Source: Nocardioides sp. GY 10127
Lineage (GTDB): Bacteria; Actinomycetota; Actinomycetes; Propionibacteriales; Nocardioidaceae
Length of the DNA stretch: 64,000 nt
Reading direction: 5' to 3'
Assembly: GCF_004919085.1 (NCBI RefSeq)
Contig: NZ_STGL01000003.1
Span: 434,001 to 498,000, forward strand
Shown here: piece by piece, positions 8,860-17,676 of the stretch
How positions within the stretch are numbered: position 1 is the first letter of the stretch
Layout: each line of letters opens with the position of its first letter
Translations under genes and position numbers: made by a program
Notes under the pieces: generated by a model
What the model was told of the DNA's origin: nothing
What the model saw: the letters and a program-made list of their open reading frames with translations, nothing else
Databases searched by the model: none

Positions 8860-10270
8860 GCGACACCGTCGAGGCCCGGTAGTAGTCCGAGCCGAGGTAG
8901 CGCACGGCCACCGTCCAGCGACCCTTGCCCAGCTTCGGCAGCGTCACCACGCCGGCCGCCCGACGGGCGGCGACCTTCTTCACCGACACCTTCCGCACCA
9001 CGGTCCGCGACCCGTCGGCCTTGACCACGCGGACGCGCACGGTGCCCGTGGGCCGGGTGTAGGCCCCCTTCACGACGGCACGCAGTCGGCCGGCCCGGCC
9101 GACGGCGGGGGTCCGCTTCCAGGCGGCGGTGGTGGTGCTCGCGGCCTTCTTCAGCCCCAGGGCCTTCCAGTCGAGGGACACCTCGGTGACGGTGTCCATC
9201 GAGTCGTCGGAGTGGCCGTGGGCGCGCCAGGTGTAGACGCTCCAGCCGGTGGAGGCGTCGAGGTCGGCCGGGTCGGCCGTGAGGGTGGTGGTGAAGCCGC
9301 CGTCGTCGTCCAGCGCGGAGCCGGCGATCCAGGCCGATGCCGCGAACGCGGAGGCCGACTCCTGCGAGGACGTGTCGGGCAGGCCGCCGGACGGGGCCAG
9401 GCCGACGTAGACGCCGTCGTCGCCGGCGTTCTCGCCCGCGGTGAAGCCGGTGCCGGTGACCGAGACCTTCACCGTGCCGTGGTTCTGGGTCGTGACCTCG
9501 GCGGTGACGCTCGGGGTCGCCGCCTCCGCCGTCTCGGCCTCCTCGGCCGTCGCGGTGATCGCCTGCGGCTGCTTGAGGGCGTCGTTGCTGCTGCCCGAGG
9601 CGTAGAAGAGCGCGCGGACGGACGAGCTGAGCTGGGCCAGGAGCTCGGGCGACCAGGACTTGCCGTCGACGGGGACGGGCGTGCCGCTGCTGTTCGTGGT
9701 CAGGCCCAGCGCGGTGGCCTCGTCGCTGCCCGGCTCCAGCACGCCCTCCCAGTCGGGGGTGACCGTGAGCTCGTCGACGCCGTCCTCGTCCTCGTCGGTC
9801 CAGGCCGCGCCCGAGAACGTGGTGAGGGTGACCCGGGCGGTGTCGCCGGTCGTGCCCTGGACGTACCAGGAGACGTCGGCGGTGACCTCGCCCGAGCCGT
9901 CCGCCTCGACCACGAGCGTGGGGTCGGCGAAGGTGACGCTGTAGACGGTGTTGCCCGCGTAGGCGAAGGCGCCGGTCACGGTGCCCGCGTAGGTCACCTC
10001 GGCCTCGCCCGTCTCCGGGTCCACGGTGCCCTCGCCGTCGGGGAAGGTCGCGATCCCGTCCGTGACGGTGGCGTCCCCGCTCGCGGTGGCGGTGAGGTGG
10101 CTGGTGGTGAAGTAGCTGGAGAGCCCCCAGGTCAGCGTCGGGACCGTCGCCTCGTCGGCACCGGCCGAGGGAGCGGAGACGACCGCGGCCAGGCCGAGGC
10201 CGGCGAGGCCGGTGGCCGCCGTGGCGGTCAGCGCCGCGAGGCGGCGGGGGGTCGGGCTGGGAACGGACAT
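8840..10270 (-). CDS. Secreted HtaA-type heme-binding protein with C-terminal Ig-like domains
   Basis: Protein of 476 residues. The frame is open to 10324, but ATG 10270 with a GAGG site starts a clean signal peptide (cleavage near residue 38, Ala-Gly-Ala), so I chose it. An HtaA domain follows: [14 protein letters not shown] at 46-59 through about residue 210. Then comes an Ig-like segment ([15 protein letters not shown]) related to the neighbour at 11858-13159, and a basic C-terminal Ig-like domain (370-476). No membrane anchor is visible, so it may be released or held by the basic tail. Corynebacterial HtaA proteins bind heme and pass it to HmuT. It lies 76 bases behind the hmu operon and may be its last gene. 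Confidence 0.8.
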
Positions 10271-10346
10271 GCGTGGGTCCTCTTCTCGGTGTCGGGTGCT
10301 GCTGCGGTGCAGCGGGTGGTTCATCGGTCGGTGGAACGGGTGCGGC

Positions 10347-11861
10347 TCATCGGCCGCGGGGCGTCGGCACGAGCAGGAGGGCAGCGGCGAGCGCCAGCAG
10401 TCCTCCCCCGACCCACCAGCGCGGGTCGGTGCTCGTCACGACGGGGCTGGTCGTGGAGACCAGCCGCGTGCCGGAGACGGCGGCGAGCGCCGGCCCGGAG
10501 TCGGTGGTGACGCCCGAGGAGGACGTCGAGGTGGCGGCCGCGCCGCTGCCGGCGCCTGCGCCTGCGCCCGCGGAGCCTCGGCGGCTGCTCGAGCCGGCGG
10601 TCGCGGTGCCGGTCGGGTCGTCCGTCGCGTCGTCGGCGTCCTCGTCGTCCCCGGAGTCCTCGTCGTCGTCGGCCGAGGAGGTGCTCGCGCTGCTCGACGG
10701 CGTGGCGCCGGCGACCTCGCCCTGCCCGACGGTGATCGGCAGCGCCGCCTTCCAGGCGTCGGTCGAGGAGCCGGAGGAGTACCAGAACGCCGCGGAGCCG
10801 AGTCCGTCGAGGAAGTCGACGAACGACTGCGGGAAGGACCCGACGTCGTCGCCGTCCGTCACCTGGGCGACGCCGTCCACGAGGACGCCGGCGTAGGCCG
10901 GGTCGAGGACGAGCCCGCCGGCCAGGGCGGCGGTGACTGCGCCCGCGGCCTCGTCGGCGGTGTCCCCGGCGGTGAGGTCGACGTCCGGCAGGTCGGCGAC
11001 GGTGACGGTGGCCGGGGCGACCGCCTCCCACACCGAGGTGTCGCTCTGCGAGGACGCGTAGCCGGACAGCGTGGCGGTGAGCGTCCCTTCGCCGTCGGCG
11101 ACCTCGAGCACGGGGTCGGAGAGGACGAAGTAGCTCATCCCGGAGTAGAAGGCGACGGTCACGTCACCGGTCCACGAGAGCTCCGCGGTGCCGGCTGCGG
11201 CGTCGATCGTGCCGCTGCCCTGCGAGAAGACGAAGGAGAGGTTCGAGGTCGAGCCGGTGCTCGGGCTGCCCAGCGCCTCCCCGGCGCTGTCGGTGGCCAG
11301 GCCCGCCCAGGTCGCGAGGTGCCAGGCGCTGCCGTCCCACTTCTCCACCCGGACGTGGCCCGCACGGGCGTGCCAGTCGGTGCGGTCCATCTGCACGCCC
11401 CCGCTGCCCGGGTCCGCGAGGACGCCCGCGGAGAAGAAGTTGTAGGCGCCCGCGAGCCACGAGGCGCTCGAGGCCTCCTGGCTCATCCCCCAGCGCAGCG
11501 TGAGCCCCGAGAGGTCCAGGACGTCCGAGGTGGGGTCGGCGGTCACCGTGACCGTCGTCGTGGCACCGGCGGTCGTGTCCGTGGCCGACGACTCCCCTGA
11601 CGCCGACGCCGAGGCGCTGGCGGACGCCGAGGTGCTGGCCGACGCCGACGCCGTGGCCGACGTGGTGGCCGATGCCGAGGCGGTGGCGGTGGCCGTGGCC
11701 GTGGCCGTGGCGGAGGCCGAGGTCGAGGCCGTGGCCGTGGCGCCGCCGGTCGCCGCCCCGGCGGGGCCGACGCCGACGAGCCCGGCGACACCGAGCACGA
11801 GGAGGGCGAGCCCGAGGCAGGCGAGCGCCGCTCCCCCGCCCCGGCGGGCCGGTGCGCTCAT
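10347..11861 (-). CDS. Membrane-anchored HtaA-type heme-binding surface protein
   Basis: Protein of 504 residues: signal peptide to about residue 37; a low-complexity Ser/Ala/Thr stalk at about 38-90; an HtaA domain opening with LTLRWGMSQEASSASWLAG and running about 200 residues; an Asp/Glu-rich and Ser/Gly-rich linker; and a C-terminal membrane helix (WWVGGGLLALAAALLLV) with a short basic tail. The layout suits surface display through the wall. Its start overlaps the preceding stop (ATGA), so it is translationally coupled to the hmu operon. It probably captures heme and hands it to the lipoprotein HmuT; binding itself is inferred from the domain. Confidence 0.8.
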   Translation of the reverse strand: MSAPARRGGGAALACLGLALLVLGVAGLVGVGPAGAATGGATATASTSASATATATATATASASATTSATASASASTSASASASASASGESSATDTTAGATTTVTVTADPTSDVLDLSGLTLRWGMSQEASSASWLAGAYNFFSAGVLADPGSGGVQMDRTDWHARAGHVRVEKWDGSAWHLATWAGLATDSAGEALGSPSTGSTSNLSFVFSQGSGTIDAAAGTAELSWTGDVTVAFYSGMSYFVLSDPVLEVADGEGTLTATLSGYASSQSDTSVWEAVAPATVTVADLPDVDLTAGDTADEAAGAVTAALAGGLVLDPAYAGVLVDGVAQVTDGDDVGSFPQSFVDFLDGLGSAAFWYSSGSSTDAWKAALPITVGQGEVAGATPSSSASTSSADDDEDSGDDEDADDATDDPTGTATAGSSSRRGSAGAGAGAGSGAAATSTSSSGVTTDSGPALAAVSGTRLVSTTSPVVTSTDPRWWVGGGLLALAAALLLVPTPRGR

Positions 11862-13159
11862 CGCCCGGCCTCCGCCCGGCGGCGCCCGAAGCGCGTGACC
11901 ACGAGGGCGGTCGCCCGCCGCGAGGCCCGCACGAGCCGCCCGGGCCCGACGAGCCGCAGCGCGGCGAGCACCACGGCGGCCGCGGCGAGGCCGACCAGCC
12001 AGGTGGCGGCGCGGCCGTCCCCGAGGGCGGCCAGGCTGCCGGCCGAGGACTCGGAGGCCTCGGCGTCCGCGGTGGCCCCGGCCGACAGGTCGTCGGCCGC
12101 GGCGATCGCGAACGAGGCGGTCGGCGCCTTCGTCATCCCGGACGCGTAGAGCCGCAGCTCGTGGGTCCCGGCCGCCACCTCGAGCGGCAGCGTGAGGACG
12201 CCGGTGAGCGTCCCGTCGCTGCCCGCGGCGAACGGCCCGGCGGCGGCGACCCCGTCGTCGAGGACCACGCTGACCTGGCGGCCCGGCGTCAGCCCGGTGG
12301 CCGAGAACGCCAGGACGCGCCCGGCCACCGCGGTCGCCCGGTCGACGTCCAGGGTGGCGCCCTTGCCCGTGACGTCCGCCGACGTCTCCTCGGTGGCCGC
12401 ACCCGTGCTGGAGCCGCTGTCCGAGCCGCTGTCCGAGCCGCTGTCCGAGCCGCTGTCCGAGCCGTCGGCCCCGGCCGAGCCGGCGCTCGAGGTGGACGTC
12501 GAGCCGGAGGAGCCCGAGGAGCCGGACGCGCCCGAGGCGGAGCCGCCCGAGGCGTCCCCGGAGCCGGAGGTCGTGGTGCTCACGGTGACAGCGGTGAACG
12601 TCTCGTTGGCCGCGCTCACGACGCCGTGGGCGCCGAGCGTGATGATCCCGCAGGTGACCTCGGTGCAGTCGACGGTGGTGTCGTTCCCGTCCCGGTCGGT
12701 GGCGTCGAACGTGGCCCCGGGCACGACGATGTCCACGCTCCAGCTGCCCGACCTCGTCATCGTCGTCGTGGCCGACGAGGCGGTCTCCGACCCGGGGAAC
12801 GCGACGAACGCCTGGTGGCCGGCGTTGTCGGCGGTCTCGGAGTCGGCGACGTAGAGGTAGTCCTCGCCCGTCGTCCCGCCCTGGCTGGGCCGCCAGGTGC
12901 CGTCGACGGTGCCGAAGAAGACGTAGACGCCACCGAAGCCGCCGGTCACCGCCTGGAAGCCGGTGCCGGACACGTGCAGGGTCGTCGAGCCGTCCGCGGC
13001 GACCGTCGCGGTGCCGCCCGAGGCGGACGTGACGCTCACCCGGGAGGCGGCCGACGCCGGCGAGGCGCCGAGCGGCACGAGGACGAGCCCGAGCAGCGCG
13101 ACGAGGCCGGCGAGCGCGACGGCCCGGCGCCGGGCGGCAGGGTGGGTGGGGCTGGTCAT
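11858..13159 (-). CDS. Secreted, membrane-anchored Ig-like protein of the heme operon, function unknown
   Basis: Protein of 433 residues: signal peptide to residue 38 (Ala-Ser-Ala), an Ig-like N-terminal domain (GTGFQAVTGGFGGVYVFFG, about 50-180) resembling the middle part of the HtaA protein at 8840, a Ser/Gly/Asp linker containing exact SDSG repeats, a second beta-rich domain, and a C-terminal membrane helix near 390-410 with an Arg-rich tail. A Cys pair (DCTEVTC) may form a disulfide. Both ends overlap neighbours by four bases, so it belongs to hmuTUV. I recognise no catalytic or heme motif; a heme-relay or scaffold role is inferred from position only. Confidence 0.7.
   Translation of the reverse strand: MTSPTHPAARRRAVALAGLVALLGLVLVPLGASPASAASRVSVTSASGGTATVAADGSTTLHVSGTGFQAVTGGFGGVYVFFGTVDGTWRPSQGGTTGEDYLYVADSETADNAGHQAFVAFPGSETASSATTTMTRSGSWSVDIVVPGATFDATDRDGNDTTVDCTEVTCGIITLGAHGVVSAANETFTAVTVSTTTSGSGDASGGSASGASGSSGSSGSTSTSSAGSAGADGSDSGSDSGSDSGSDSGSSTGAATEETSADVTGKGATLDVDRATAVAGRVLAFSATGLTPGRQVSVVLDDGVAAAGPFAAGSDGTLTGVLTLPLEVAAGTHELRLYASGMTKAPTASFAIAAADDLSAGATADAEASESSAGSLAALGDGRAATWLVGLAAAAVVLAALRLVGPGRLVRASRRATALVVTRFGRRRAEAGR
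12411..12458. repeat. In-frame 12-bp tandem repeat (4 copies)
   Basis: GAGCCGCTGTCC is repeated exactly four times inside the Ig-like protein gene and encodes the SDSG units of its linker on the minus strand. Exact copies at the DNA level suggest recent slippage and possible length variation. Confidence 0.9.
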
Positions 13160-13989
13160 GCGCGCTCCTCGGACTGACGACGGACGGGGACGACGACCGG
13201 GCGGCCGCCCACCTCGACGACGGCCACGGGCAGGCCGTAGACCTCCTCGACCAGGGCGGGGACGAGGACGTCGCTCGGGGCGCCGTCGGCGCGGACCTCC
13301 CCGTCGCGGAGCACGACCACCCGGTCGGCCCACGCCCCGGCCAGGCCGAGGTCGTGCAGCACGACCACGACGACGCCGCCGGCGTCGGCCAGCCGACGGG
13401 CGGTGGCGAGGACGGACTGCTGGTGGCGCAGGTCCAGGGCGGCCGTGGGCTCGTCGAGCAGGACGACCCCGGTGTCCTGGGCCAGCACGCGGGCCAGGTC
13501 GGTGCGCGCCCGCTCGCCGCCGGAGAGCCGCGGGTAGGCGCGCACGGCCAGGTGCCGGACGTCGGCGGCGGCCAGCGCGACCGCGACCGCCCGGTCGTCG
13601 TCCTGCTCGTGCGGGGTGCGCCACCACGGGGAGCGGCCCATCCGGACGACCTCCTCGGCGGGGAACGAGAAGGCCAGGCGCTGGCTCTGCGGCAGCACGG
13701 ACCGGCGGCGCGCCAGCCTCCGGGCCGGGAGCCGGTGCAGCGGCTCGCCGCCGAGGAGCACCTGGCCGGCGTCCGGCGTGAGGTCCCCGGCCAGGACCGA
13801 GAGCAGCGTCGACTTGCCTGCGCCGTTGGGGCCGACGAGCGCGACGAGCTCGCCGGGCCCCACCGCGAGGTCGACGTCGCGGAGCACGGGGCGCCCGCCG
13901 AGGCGCACGTGGACGCCGCGGGCCTCCAGGTGGTCGCCGGTGGCACCGGGGGCGTCCGTGCCGCCGCGCGACAGGATCGAGGGCCTCAC
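13156..13989 (-). CDS. hmuV: Heme ABC transporter ATP-binding protein HmuV
   Basis: Protein of 277 residues. Walker A GPNGAGKST at 53-61, signature LSGGERAR near 155, Walker B with switch VVLLDEPTAALD, and the D-loop/H-loop VVVVLHDLGLA. Length and the LPQSQRLAFSFPAEEVVRMGR Q-loop region fit the iron/heme FecE/HmuV class. It powers HmuU in the cytoplasm. The GTG start overlaps the hmuU stop by four bases, and its own stop overlaps the start of the following Ig-like gene. Confidence 0.93.
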   Translation of the reverse strand: MRPSILSRGGTDAPGATGDHLEARGVHVRLGGRPVLRDVDLAVGPGELVALVGPNGAGKSTLLSVLAGDLTPDAGQVLLGGEPLHRLPARRLARRRSVLPQSQRLAFSFPAEEVVRMGRSPWWRTPHEQDDDRAVAVALAAADVRHLAVRAYPRLSGGERARTDLARVLAQDTGVVLLDEPTAALDLRHQQSVLATARRLADAGGVVVVVLHDLGLAGAWADRVVVLRDGEVRADGAPSDVLVPALVEEVYGLPVAVVEVGGRPVVVPVRRQSEERA

Positions 13990-15104
13990 GACCAGCCCCC
14001 CGCCCCGGCGCGCGCCCGGCGCAGCAGCCAGAAGAAGAACGGCCCGCCGACGAGGCTGGTGAGCATGCCCAGGGGCAGGTCGGCGTAGCTGATGAGGGTG
14101 CGGGCCCCGAGGTCGGCGAGCACGAGCAGCAGCGCGCCGCCCAGGGCGCTGGCCGGCAGCAGGAACCGGTGCCCCGGCCCCGCGACGAGCCGGACCAGGT
14201 GCGGCACCACGAGGCCGACGAAGGAGACGACGCCGCAGAACGCGACCGCCCCCGCGGTGAGGACGGCGACGACCACGACCGCGACCAGCCGCAGCCGCTC
14301 GACGTCCACGCCGACGTGGCGGGCCGCCCGGTCACCCAGGGCCAGCAGGTCGAGGGGCCGCGCGAGGGCGAGCGCGGCGAGCAGCCCGGCGCCCACCATG
14401 GGCGCGACGACGGCCACCTGGGCCCAGCGGGCGCCGTTGAGGCTGCCGAGGGTCCAGAAGGTGATCTCCTCGCGGGCCGAGGTGTCGCTCCAGAAGAGCA
14501 GGAAGGCCAGCCCGGCGTTGGCGACGGCGTTCACCGCGATGCCGGTGAGCACGAGGGTGACCACCTCGGTGCGGCCGTGGTCGCGGGAGAGCAGGTAGAC
14601 CAGCAGCGTGGTGGCCAGGCCCCCGGCGAACGCGGCCAGCGGGACGCTCCAGGAGCCGGCGAAGGTGAGGCCGAGGGAGATGACCGTCGCCGCGGCCACG
14701 GCCGCGCCGGCCGAGACGCCGACGACGGCGGGCTCGGCCAGCGGGTTGCCGAACACCCCCTGCATGAGCGCGCCGGCCGAGGCCAGCGCCGCCCCGGCCA
14801 CGACCGCCATCGCGACCCGCGGGAAGCGGACGGTCCAGAGGGTGACGTCGCCCAGCGGGTGCGTCGGCAGCGGGAGGACGTCGATCCCCACCCGGTGCAG
14901 CAGGCTGCCCAGCACCTCGCTGGGCGGGACCTCGAGCTGACCGGTCCCGGCCGCCAGCACGACGGCGGCCAGCAGCGCCAGCGCGAGGCCGACGAGCGCG
15001 AGGCCACGGGCGCCCCGCCGGCGTCCGGCTGCGGGGTGCGCCGCCACCTGCCCCGCCGAGGCGGGTCGGTCGAGCGCCGCCGGCCGCGGCTCCACCGCGG
15101 TCAC
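13986..15104 (-). CDS. hmuU: Heme ABC transporter permease HmuU (FecCD family)
   Basis: Protein of 372 residues with about ten membrane helices and the FecCD/BtuC hallmarks: GNPLAEPAVVGVSAGA (start of the family core), TGIAVNAV, TLGSLNGARW, GVVSFVGLVVPHLVRL and the C-terminal LPLGMLTSLVGGPFFFWLL. It forms the channel of the heme importer. The GTG start overlaps the hmuT stop by four bases (GTGA). The 40-residue Ala/Arg-rich cytoplasmic lead is longer than in many homologues, but the coupled start supports it. Confidence 0.93.
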   Translation of the reverse strand: MTAVEPRPAALDRPASAGQVAAHPAAGRRRGARGLALVGLALALLAAVVLAAGTGQLEVPPSEVLGSLLHRVGIDVLPLPTHPLGDVTLWTVRFPRVAMAVVAGAALASAGALMQGVFGNPLAEPAVVGVSAGAAVAAATVISLGLTFAGSWSVPLAAFAGGLATTLLVYLLSRDHGRTEVVTLVLTGIAVNAVANAGLAFLLFWSDTSAREEITFWTLGSLNGARWAQVAVVAPMVGAGLLAALALARPLDLLALGDRAARHVGVDVERLRLVAVVVVAVLTAGAVAFCGVVSFVGLVVPHLVRLVAGPGHRFLLPASALGGALLLVLADLGARTLISYADLPLGMLTSLVGGPFFFWLLRRARAGAGGWS

Positions 15105-16261
15105 GAGTCGGCCCCCGCCGCCGCGGCGGGCGCGTAGACGGCGACGGCCAGCGCCTCCAGCACCTGCGCGGTGAGCGGGCCGTAGCCGAGGATCTCGGAG
15201 TCGTCCATGGTGACGATCCGCTGGTTCTCCCCCGCGGGGGTCGCGGCGAGCGCGGGCAGCCGCTCGAGCAGCCCGTCGACCCCGCCGGCCGACTCCAGCC
15301 CGTCGGTCATCATGAGCACGAGGTCGGGCTGGGCGGCGGCGAGGGCCTCGGAGGTCACCGAGCGCATGCCCTTCCAGCCGATCTCCTCGGCGACGTCGTA
15401 GCCGCCGAGCGCGTCGATGAGCGAGTCCGCCCCGGAGCCCTCCCCGAAGAGGTAGTAGACGTTCGCCTGGCCGCGGACGTACAGGAAGACGATCCGCAGC
15501 TCGTCGCTCTCGTCCGTGGGCGCGATCGCGTCGATCTCGGCCGTGGCCTCGGCGACCTGCGCCTGGGTACGCCGGGCCAGGCGTCGGCCGGCCGCCGGGA
15601 CGCCGAGCGCGGCCGCCACCTGCTGGGTCAGCTCGCCGACGTTGTCGAGGCTGCGGTCGGAGTCCACGACCACGACGGGCACGCCCGCGTCGCGGAGCTG
15701 GAGCACGACGTCCCACGGGCCCAGCGAGGTGTCGGTGATGATGAGCGTCGGGTCCAGCGCCAGGATCGCCTCGGCCGAGAGCTGGTGGCCGTTGGTGGTG
15801 ACCAGGGGCAGGTCGGCGGCCTCGTCGAAGGTCGTCGACACGTCGCGGCCGACCAGGCTGTCGAGCATCCCGAGCTCCGCGACGGTGCGCGCGAGGGTGC
15901 CGTAGACGTCGAGGGCGAGGACGCGGCTGTCGTCGGTGACCGTGACCTCGGTGCCCTGCACGTCGGTGACGGTGGCGGGCAGCTGCGGGGTCTGCGCCCG
16001 GACCGGGTCGAGGGAGTCGTCCGCAACGGTGGCGGTGACCGCCCCGGTCCAGTCCCGCACGTCGTCCAGGAGGTCGTCCCCGACGTCGGCGAGGGCGGGG
16101 GTGGCGGCGCCCGCGTCGCCGGACCCGCTGCTGCCGGCTGCGTCGGTGGCGCTGGTGGCGCCGGGCCCGGTGCAGCCCGCGAGCAGCACGGGGACGAGCA
16201 GGAGCAGGGACGCCACGCAGGCGCGCCTCCTGCCGGTCAGGAGCCTGGTCGGGCGGGGCAT
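15101..16261 (-). CDS. hmuT: Heme-binding lipoprotein HmuT
   Basis: Protein of 386 residues with a lipoprotein signal (LLAGC, lipidated Cys30) and a class-III periplasmic-binding fold: the DVYGTLARTVAELGMLDSLVGRD block, ALDPTLIITDTSLGPWDVVLQLRDAGVPVVVVDSD, then EIGWKGMRSVTSEALAAAQPDLVLMMTDGLES. This is the hemin-binding HmuT pattern of corynebacteria. It is expected on the outer face of the membrane, receiving heme from HtaA proteins. First gene of the operon, with a 54-base gap from the start codon to the nearest IdeR box and -10 region. Iron control is inferred from the two boxes. Confidence 0.92.
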   Translation of the reverse strand: MPRPTRLLTGRRRACVASLLLLVPVLLAGCTGPGATSATDAAGSSGSGDAGAATPALADVGDDLLDDVRDWTGAVTATVADDSLDPVRAQTPQLPATVTDVQGTEVTVTDDSRVLALDVYGTLARTVAELGMLDSLVGRDVSTTFDEAADLPLVTTNGHQLSAEAILALDPTLIITDTSLGPWDVVLQLRDAGVPVVVVDSDRSLDNVGELTQQVAAALGVPAAGRRLARRTQAQVAEATAEIDAIAPTDESDELRIVFLYVRGQANVYYLFGEGSGADSLIDALGGYDVAEEIGWKGMRSVTSEALAAAQPDLVLMMTDGLESAGGVDGLLERLPALAATPAGENQRIVTMDDSEILGYGPLTAQVLEALAVAVYAPAAAAGADS

Positions 16262-16315
16262 CGGGGACCTCGTTCCGCTGGTCGAGACAGGTTTTCGACA
16301 CCTGTCCCATCGGGG

Positions 16316-16334
16316 TTAGGTGAGGCTAACATAA
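16316..16334. promoter_or_regulatory. IdeR/DtxR-like iron box 1 between hmuT and heme oxygenase
   Basis: This 19-base palindrome matches the DtxR/IdeR consensus (TTAGGTTAGSCTAACCTAA) at 17 of 19 positions; the mismatches are at positions 7 and 16. It contains a -10-like TAACAT for the plus strand (16327-16332) and TATGTT for the minus strand, so bound repressor would block both promoters. Confidence 0.85.
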
Positions 16335-16335
16335 A

Positions 16336-16354
16336 TAAGGCAACCCTCACCTAA
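16336..16354. promoter_or_regulatory. IdeR/DtxR-like iron box 2
   Basis: On the minus strand it matches the same consensus at about 14 of 19 positions. It starts exactly 20 bases after box 1, leaving one base between them. The feoA promoter shows the same 20-base offset. Confidence 0.65.
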
Positions 16355-16414
16355 CCTGTTCACCGACTACAGTGACCGCACCACCGGGCCCGACCCGGCA
16401 GACGAGAGGCACCC

Positions 16415-17101
16415 ATGAGCACCCCTGCCCCCGCCATCCCGCTCCCCACCACCGCACCCCTGTCGGTGGCGATGCGCGACGGCTCCCGCGCCGAGCACGA
16501 GGCCGCCGAGTCCTCCGCCTTCATGGCGACGCTGCTGGACGGCGGCATCGAGCCGTCCGGCTACGCCGCCTACCTGCGCCGCCTGCGCCGCGTCTACGAG
16601 GCCCTCGAGCGCGTCGGCCGCGCGTGCGCCGCGGACCCGCTGGTGGCCGCGGTCCACGACCCCGCGATCGAGCGGCTCGGGGCCATCGACACCGACCTCG
16701 AGCACTGGGCGGCCGGCCCGGGCGCGACGGACCTCGACGAGCCGGTCGACTCCCCCGCCGTCGACGCCTACGTCGCCCGGATCGAGGCCGCCGGCGCCTG
16801 GGGCGGCGCCTACGTCGCCCACCACTACACGCGCTACCTGGGCGACCTGTCCGGCGGCCAGGCCATCGGCCGCGTCCTGGAGCGCCACTACGACCTCGAC
16901 GGCGCCGGCGTGGCGTTCTACGAGTTCCCCGCCGTGCCCAAGCCGAAGCCCTACAAGGACGGCTACCGCTCGCGCCTGGACGCCCTCGACCTCTCCGAGG
17001 AGGAGGTCGCCCGCGTGGTCGCGGAGGTGCAGGAGGCCTTCCGACTGAACCAGGCGCTCTTCCTCGAGCTGGACGCCGAGCTCGGGCTGAGCCGAGCGTG
17101 A
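16415..17101 (+). CDS. hmuO: Heme oxygenase (biliverdin-producing), HmuO type
   Basis: Protein of 228 residues, all helical. The proximal heme ligand is His28 in RAEHEAAESS, and the distal-helix glycine motif YLGDLSGGQAIGR lies near 145-157; both are diagnostic of the HO-1/HmuO family. It opens the heme ring with oxygen and electrons to release ferrous iron, CO and biliverdin in the cytoplasm, after import by HmuTUV. GAGAGG precedes the ATG by about 5 bases. It is divergent from hmuT across two IdeR boxes, so uptake and cleavage should rise together under iron limitation. The stop codon lies in an imperfect tandem duplication (17096-17139). Confidence 0.93.
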   Translation: MSTPAPAIPLPTTAPLSVAMRDGSRAEHEAAESSAFMATLLDGGIEPSGYAAYLRRLRRVYEALERVGRACAADPLVAAVHDPAIERLGAIDTDLEHWAAGPGATDLDEPVDSPAVDAYVARIEAAGAWGGAYVAHHYTRYLGDLSGGQAIGRVLERHYDLDGAGVAFYEFPAVPKPKPYKDGYRSRLDALDLSEEEVARVVAEVQEAFRLNQALFLELDAELGLSRA

Positions 17102-17139
17102 GGCCGTCCTGATCCCCCGCGCTGAGCCCGTCCTGATCC
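17096..17139. repeat. Imperfect tandem duplication at the heme oxygenase stop
   Basis: The 20-base segment 17096-17115, which contains the stop TGA, is repeated imperfectly at 17119-17139; the strongest identity is in CCGTCCTGATCC. Period is about 23-24 bases. Confidence 0.65.
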
Positions 17140-17162
17140 GGCGTGGTGACCCTGGCCGGCGC

Positions 17163-17184
17163 TTGACCTGGAGCGTGCTCCAGG
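17163..17184 (+). promoter_or_regulatory. MerR-type operator/promoter of the regulator gene
   Basis: TTGACC (17163-17168) overlaps the perfect dyad CCTGGAGCGTGCTCCAGG apart from its central base pair (17167-17184). A GAGGAT -10 (17188-17193) follows at a 19-base spacing, the long spacer typical of MerR promoters. The GTG start is six bases further on, implying a leaderless, autoregulated transcript. Confidence 0.8.
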
Positions 17185-17199
17185 GACGAGGATGAGCCG

Positions 17200-17676
17200 G
17201 TGAGCACCGTCGACCGGACCTCCCCGCCCCCGCACGCCACCGCCGGGCTGTCGATCGCGGACGCCGCGCAGGCGGTCGGGCTGAGCATCGACACGCTGCG
17301 CTACTACGAGCGCGACGGGCTCATGCTGCGACCGGTCCCCCGCTCGGGCGGGGGCCAGCGGCGCTACGAGGACGCCGACCTGCGCTGGGTCCTGCTCGTC
17401 ACCCGGCTGCGGGCGACCGGCCTGCCCATCCGCGACGTCCGCCGCTACGCGGAGCTCGTGCGGGCCGGCGAGGGCAACGAGGCCGAGCGGCTCGAGCTGC
17501 TGCGCGAGCACCGCCGGCACGTGCTCGCGCAGCTGGCCGAGGTCACCGAGCACCTGGGCGCCATCGACGCCAAGATCGGGGTCTACGAGGAGCGGGTCGG
17601 TGCCGCGTCCTCGGCCCCTCCCTCGTCCTCTCCCTCCCCCGTTTCCGCACCCGTTTCCTCACCCGCCCGGGGTTGA
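17200..17676 (+). CDS. MerR family transcriptional regulator
   Basis: Protein of 158 residues. The winged-helix N-terminus (about 14-85) shows SIADAAQAVGLSIDTLRYYERDGL, a classic MerR opening, then a dimerisation helix (about 90-135) and a Ser/Pro-rich tail. No cysteine sits at the sensor positions, so it is not a typical SoxR or metal sensor; a small organic or aldehyde signal is more likely. The same 18-base operator lies before this gene and before the aldo/keto reductase that follows, so it should control both. Its stop codon lies within the reductase -35 element. Confidence 0.9.
   Translation: MSTVDRTSPPPHATAGLSIADAAQAVGLSIDTLRYYERDGLMLRPVPRSGGGQRRYEDADLRWVLLVTRLRATGLPIRDVRRYAELVRAGEGNEAERLELLREHRRHVLAQLAEVTEHLGAIDAKIGVYEERVGAASSAPPSSSPSPVSAPVSSPARG

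Noticed and set aside
17588..17676. Frameshift at the Ser/Pro-rich end of the MerR gene
   Set aside because: The frame is continuous; the tail is simply low-complexity and ends within the next promoter.
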